Of a stretch of 64,000 nucleotides of DNA, positions 61,201 to 64,000 are shown piece after piece; the first letter of the stretch is position 1, and each line of letters begins with the position of its first letter. This DNA comes from JABWBH01 sp964526695 (GTDB taxonomy: Bacteria > Planctomycetota > Phycisphaerae > UBA1845), in NCBI GenBank assembly GCA_964526695.1, contig CAZGJA010000080.1, positions 1 to 64,000 on the forward strand. Reading direction: 5' to 3'. The position numbers were made by a program, and so were the translations under genes. The notes below the pieces were generated by a model, which had not been told where the DNA came from, ran no database searches, and saw only the letters and a program-made list of their open reading frames with translations.

Positions 61201-61432
61201 TCCCCTCGATCCCCGACATCGCTTCTTCGATCGGCGTGCACACGGCCGACTCGACGTCCGTCGGACCCGCGCCAGGATAGACCACGTCCACGGCGATGCG
61301 GTCGATGGAAAACGCGGGGTAGCGCTCGCGCACCATGGACCGCGCAGCGTAAAACCCGCCGGCCACGATGCAGAGCATCAGCATGTTCGCCGAGACCGGA
61401 TTGCGGACGCCGAAGGTAATCAGACTGCGCAT
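58235..61432 (-). CDS. RND-family efflux pump, inner-membrane transporter
   Basis: 1065 residues from the ATG at 61432 (a GTG at 61453 is an alternative). RND trimers expel drugs, lipids or metals using the proton gradient. Twelve membrane helices in two halves; helix 4 carries the proton-relay acids in GGMIDDDAIVISESI, and the second half has GLSGIVVNNVLVLIDFIND. PYPGAGPTDVESAVC-type N-terminal porter motif (here VVYPGAGPTDVESAVCTPIE). It lacks the charged helix motif of the heavy-metal CusA group and looks like the general AcrB/MexB-like 'efflux RND permease' class of Gram-negatives. The operon order adaptor, pump, channel is classical. Confidence 0.93.
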   Translation of the reverse strand: MRSLITFGVRNPVSANMLMLCIVAGGFYAARSMVRERYPAFSIDRIAVDVVYPGAGPTDVESAVCTPIEEAMSGIEGIRELSSVSSEGHGLVIAFLHEKADKARVLDDLRLAVEQVDSLPPEAEKPIVRELALRTGVINVSLFGEVPEATLRDYARDVRDDLMTLPEISQVATWGVREREITIEVREDSLRAYALTFEKIMQAVAANSLDLPAGLLRTSREELVLRVTGRRMTATDYADMAVLSQPDGTQVRLGQIADVREGFEEATVEGRFDGKRCAVVAVFKTPQQDTITLAAQVRDYVERKRAALPEALSIAAWGDGSVEIDNRVGMLLSNGLQGLALMVVALALFMRPRVSLWVMMGLPVAYAGALLVMQGTDHTLNMISLFALIMVGGMIDDDAIVISESIYARAMRGEDPDTATIEGVMDVAMPVVGSSLTTIIAFIPLFFVAGLMGKFVREVPIVIIAALTASLVEVLLILPPHLRYHGGLEAFRSLRDTRTRVRRFLDGMLQRVIERVYEPVYRFALDHRYVFVSGAAALVLVCVGLVVGGRLPLVLLENDDNTILRARVELPEGTPEEASRRILTRLEEAAWSLNDDAELAPHEKGKLVRHVYATLGSWNEFLPRRGNNLCEVKVELMAPGKRWIRDRQIIDRWRHAAGDIPEAMQFKVEPDLIGPTDRPIEIRLMGPDLDDLRQAADELERKLASFDGVWSVHDDLSAGKRELRVALKPEARLLGLTVSDVATQLRQGFFGGDALRLQRGRDEVWVRVRYPLDERSSLASLENARFRTQQGAEIPFHEAVQVEWVRGYGSIEHESGVRKVEVYADIDERRANAEQIVGALTPQFLPELVGRHEGMRFRVAGQRELVQESLSSLGRGATLAMIGMYVMLAIILGSYHQPMVIMSAIPIGLVGAILGHVLMGYDITLMSLFGMLGLSGIVVNNVLVLIDFINDRLRAGATVREAVFESGKARFTAVVLTSVTTVLGIVPISFDTSGEVYSVIPMAVAMSFGLAFSTLVTLVLVPAMVLMSNDVRRAGRWLVRGGAFPSAEQVERGARVEHGAPAAHG

Positions 61433-61465
61433 GAAGGAACCCGTCGCCCGCACATCCCAGCGAGT

Positions 61466-61550
61466 TTCAGAGCCGCGCCCGTGAGGAGCCGCGCCCGCAA
61501 GGAAGCGGTCCTTGCGCCTGGGGGACCGGCTTTCCAGCCGGTCAGCTCAG
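61466..61550. repeat. Partial TCAGAGCCGCG element and a REP hairpin between pump and adaptor genes
   Basis: TCAGAGCCGCGCCCGTGAGG (61466 on) is followed by a second GAGCCGCGCCCGCAAGGAAG, tandem left arms of the element seen in mnmE, then GACCGGCTTTCCAGCCGGTC at about 61525. The 288-base gap 61433-61720 in the middle of the efflux operon is made largely of these repeats. Confidence 0.7.
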
Positions 61551-61720
61551 GCGGGCCATGTCCGCCTCCGCGGCCGCCAAGCTCCCGCGTGCGCGCCCAA
61601 GCCGATGGTCTGATTTCGACAAGAACGGCGACTCCTCGCGCCTGAGCCCGCGTGCCGCCACTCAAGGATCCAATGAACTTCGGCGCGAATGGGGCAACGC
61701 GACCGTCCGCGCCATCACGG

Positions 61721-63151
61721 TCAGTCCGCCGAAACCAGCCGCACGGCGGAGCTGCCGAATGCCGAATCCCTCCGCGACCGCGCCTCCGCGACCAGCTCAT
61801 CCCCCAGCCGTATCGACATGCCCGGCACCGGGCGCGACAGCGGCGACACGATCACGCGGTCCCCGTCCGCAAGCTCACAGGCGTCCGACGACTCGTCCCG
61901 ACCCTGAAAGTCCACGAGAACTTCGTCGCTGGCGGACCGCAGCATCGGAACCCGCCGAACACCGAGCCGCCCCAACCGCGGATCGGACGACGCTGGATCA
62001 TCCTCGAAAACGTACACGAACGACTGGTCCTGAATCGCATGACGCGGAACCACCAGCGCGGCCTCGACGGGCCTCGCCGGAATCTCCGCCCGACAGAACA
62101 TGCCGATCGAAATCGGCGGCTTGTCAGACCCGCCGTCAAAGTTCAGCCCTAGGTCCACCCCGCGCAGCTCCACGGCGATGCGCGCCATCCGCGTGGCCTC
62201 ATCCAGCCGCTCGAACCGCGTGACCCGCCCGTTCCACTCGTACTCGTGCCCGAACAGCGACCAGCGCACGACCACGTGCGGCGCTTCGGGCGATCCCTCG
62301 TCGCCCCTCGCCGCCGCCGTCACGTCGTCATGAATCCAGCGCAGCTCCCTCGGATCCACGACGGCCGAAATCTCGAACGCCGCAAGGTCCGTCAGCGTCG
62401 CAATCGCCAGCAGCGCCGTCACATACTGGCTGGACCGGGCCGACACGGCCTCCACCCGCGCGTCGAACGGACACAGAATCCGGGTGTTCTCCAGATCGTG
62501 CTCCGCCTGCTTGAGCCCCGCCCGCGCCGCGTCGAGCTGCGCCTCGGTCTCCGCGATCGTCAGCGGGATCAGCCGCACCCGCGAGTCCAGCTCGAGCACT
62601 TCCGCTTTCAGACGTAGGTAAGATTGCTCATCCGCATGGAGCTGTACGCCGCTCAGAGTGGTTTTGCCGAGGCCAGTGCTGGCGTTGAACTCCTGCTCCG
62701 CGATGTCCACCATCCTCTGCGAGACTTTGATCCGCCCGTCCAGCGACGCAAGCTCCTCCTGCTGCCGCTTGATGCTGGCTTCCAGCCGCCGCACCCCGGC
62801 ATTGGCCGAGTCGACCTGCGCCTGGTACACGATGGGATCGATCTCAAACAGCAGCTCGTCCTTGGCGATGGTCTTCCCCTCCGCCAGATCCGGGTGCGAA
62901 AAGACCAACCGCCCGCTCACGTTGGGGACCACTCGAACCTGTTTCTCAGGTCTGAGATTGCCATACCCGACGATCGGCTCGTCAAACACCCCCGCGCGGA
63001 CCTGGGTCGCCTGCACCGTCGGCACGGACGCGGCCACCTCATGACCGCCCGGTTCGGGCCGAGTCGCCGCCAGCCAAGCCAGCGTCGCGATCCCGCCCCC
63101 GAGCAGCCCCAAGCTCAGCACGAAGTTGATGCCAACACGAAGCTTATTCAT
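61721..63151 (-). CDS. RND efflux adaptor (periplasmic membrane-fusion protein)
   Basis: 476 residues; GAGGG six bases before the ATG. HlyD/AcrA-type adaptors bridge the pump and the outer-membrane channel. One N-terminal membrane helix (FVLSLGLLGGGIATLAWLA), a lipoyl half-motif (VVPNVSGRLVFSHPDLAEGK), a long coiled-coil hairpin (residues about 115-225: RRLEASIKRQQEELASLDGR, RIKVSQRMVDIAEQEFNAST, AEAQLDAARAGLKQAEHDLE, with matching NTRILCPFDARVEAVSA return strand) and a beta-barrel domain (WNGRVTRFERLDEATRMARI). First gene of the leftward efflux operon. Confidence 0.92.
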   Translation of the reverse strand: MNKLRVGINFVLSLGLLGGGIATLAWLAATRPEPGGHEVAASVPTVQATQVRAGVFDEPIVGYGNLRPEKQVRVVPNVSGRLVFSHPDLAEGKTIAKDELLFEIDPIVYQAQVDSANAGVRRLEASIKRQQEELASLDGRIKVSQRMVDIAEQEFNASTGLGKTTLSGVQLHADEQSYLRLKAEVLELDSRVRLIPLTIAETEAQLDAARAGLKQAEHDLENTRILCPFDARVEAVSARSSQYVTALLAIATLTDLAAFEISAVVDPRELRWIHDDVTAAARGDEGSPEAPHVVVRWSLFGHEYEWNGRVTRFERLDEATRMARIAVELRGVDLGLNFDGGSDKPPISIGMFCRAEIPARPVEAALVVPRHAIQDQSFVYVFEDDPASSDPRLGRLGVRRVPMLRSASDEVLVDFQGRDESSDACELADGDRVIVSPLSRPVPGMSIRLGDELVAEARSRRDSAFGSSAVRLVSAD

Positions 63152-63595
63152 TCAAGCCCTCAAGACGTTTTTGGATAGCACGAGCGGTTGCAGCGGCCTC
63201 CTGCCGACTCGTTCACGCCCGACCTCGGAGCAAGCCCAGTCGCCGAACCGCGCCAAGCCGGCAACGGCTGCAGCTTCCCCCGAAACGCAAAGCGGGGCAT
63301 TTGCGCATAGGGGACCGGGAATGTCAATCGGGTAGGGGAGGGGTATCGACCCGCCTCTTTCCGCCATCCTTCCCCCCGCGCGCCTTATATGTATTATCGG
63401 TGCCCCAAGCGTCCAATCGTGCATCTTGTTTCACGCGACCGGCCCAGTTTCGTGATTGAATAACACAAGTAAACTGGTAGTTTATCACCGGGCTTGAAAA
63501 CGCTGCGTAATCAACTTGACGGCGGCCCGGTTAATGGGGGTCTGCCACATGATGCGGACGCGCTGGCGCGGCTGAATCGCTCGCCGCTCTCGAGA
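63152..63595. promoter_or_regulatory. Divergent intergenic region with a candidate operator
   Basis: 444 bases between the divergent efflux operon and the TMTC-like gene. The right third is AT-rich against the local average. AAACTGGTAGTTT at 63471-63483 is a 13-base palindrome, the kind of site bound by TetR-type repressors that often control efflux operons. No -35/-10 pair stands out. Confidence 0.4.
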
Positions 63596-64000
63596 ATGAC
63601 AACCCTCATGGTTCTCGTGCTCGCAACCGTCGTTGGGTTTACCTTCGCTTCGACTTTGCATTTTGACTTTGTTAATTACGATGACGATGAAGTCGTCATC
63701 GAGAACACCCACGTGCATGGTCTGTCCGCTGAGAATCTGACCTGGATGTTCACCGAGTCGCGCGCGGGGCACTATCACCCGCTGACATGGCTCTCGCTGG
63801 CCCTCGACTACCAGCTCCACGGCGGGCTGAGGCCGATGGGCTTCCATCTGACCAACCTGCTCCTGCACATCGCCGCTGCCGTCGGCGTGTTCCTCGTCAG
63901 CCGGGAGCTGATCCGGCCCGCCGCCAACGCCAGCGCCGCCGCTGACGCCGAATCGATCGCTGCGCGGCCCCTCGCTCCAACGGATGAACACACGACGTGG
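63596..64000 (+). CDS. TMTC-like multi-membrane protein, N-terminal part (3' end outside window)
   Basis: The frame is open from ATG 63596 to the window edge (135 codons), and upstream to a TTG at 63494. It begins with a membrane helix (MVLVLATVVGFTFASTL) and then FVNYDDDEVVIENTHVHGL, GHYHPLTWLSLALDYQLHGG and FHLTNLLLHIAAAVGVFLV. These match the N-terminus of the protein at 52833-54926 almost motif by motif (FVNWDDDKLIEQN, HWQPLTWLS, YHLTNVLLH). It should continue with further membrane helices and TPR repeats. The start is uncertain; no good ribosome binding site precedes 63596. Confidence 0.75.
   Translation, partial: MTTLMVLVLATVVGFTFASTLHFDFVNYDDDEVVIENTHVHGLSAENLTWMFTESRAGHYHPLTWLSLALDYQLHGGLRPMGFHLTNLLLHIAAAVGVFLVSRELIRPAANASAAADAESIAARPLAPTDEHTTW

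Overview
The window is high-GC chromosomal DNA from a bacterium that I infer to be a member of the Planctomycetota (Phycisphaerae-like or a neighbour). The inference rests on four things: an EF-G with the spirochaete/planctomycete/mitochondrial-EFG1 type N-terminus; several large secreted Kelch, NHL, FG-GAP and metalloprotease proteins that share one C-terminal domain; TMTC-like multi-membrane TPR proteins; and PilB/PilT-type ATPases beside PilZ proteins. No rRNA, intact tRNA, CRISPR array or prophage was seen.

Layout. 0-5 kb: the end of an insertion sequence that has cut off the tail of a secreted FG-GAP protein, a 12-repeat Kelch protein, the decayed tail of a third such gene, and two small lipoproteins. 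5.5-13.9 kb: EF-G, a zinc-ribbon membrane protein, an acyl-CoA mutase large subunit with isobutyryl-CoA-mutase-type active-site residues, MgtE and an NHL-repeat protein. 14-20 kb: a TrmB-like regulator with a clear promoter/operator, a PTPS-like protein, a two-gene unit of unknown function, an IS200/REP-associated transposase framed by REP hairpins, and two PilZ proteins. 20.7-29 kb: HU, MnmE (with a palindromic repeat inserted in frame), a lipoprotein, a metzincin protease, a second Kelch protein, a tpiA fragment and RNase D. 29.6-49.5 kb: GspE/PilB, a PEGA lipoprotein, DsbD, RNase Y, a DnaJ-family chaperone, a Gly-rich membrane protein / TPR protein / pteridine-reductase-like SDR chain, PilT, a membrane-anchored degenerate GspE paired with a CvpA-like protein, and two secreted proteins. 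49.5-55.8 kb: a BtuCDF/FecBCD-type importer downstream of a TMTC-like protein, then a sulfotransferase-like protein. 56-64 kb: a complete RND efflux operon (adaptor, pump, outer-membrane channel) and the start of a second TMTC-like gene.

Connections. The importer looks like the cobalamin/siderophore class and could supply B12 to the B12-dependent mutase, although the genes are far apart. The PilB, PilT, degenerate PilB and PilZ genes suggest a type IV pilus or type II secretion machine whose other parts lie elsewhere. The efflux genes form one leftward operon.

A strong feature of the window is its load of dispersed palindromes between genes: a two-hairpin element of about 100 bp with GGGTGGCACGG termini (several copies), a TCAGAGCCGCG-ended palindrome (one copy inside mnmE), a 214-bp nested inverted repeat at 58 kb, and several REP families. 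The most notable observations are the in-frame repeat insertion in mnmE, the REP-associated transposase whose catalytic Tyr is replaced by Cys, the GspE-like protein that has lost its Walker A lysine, and the shared C-terminal domain of the secreted proteins.
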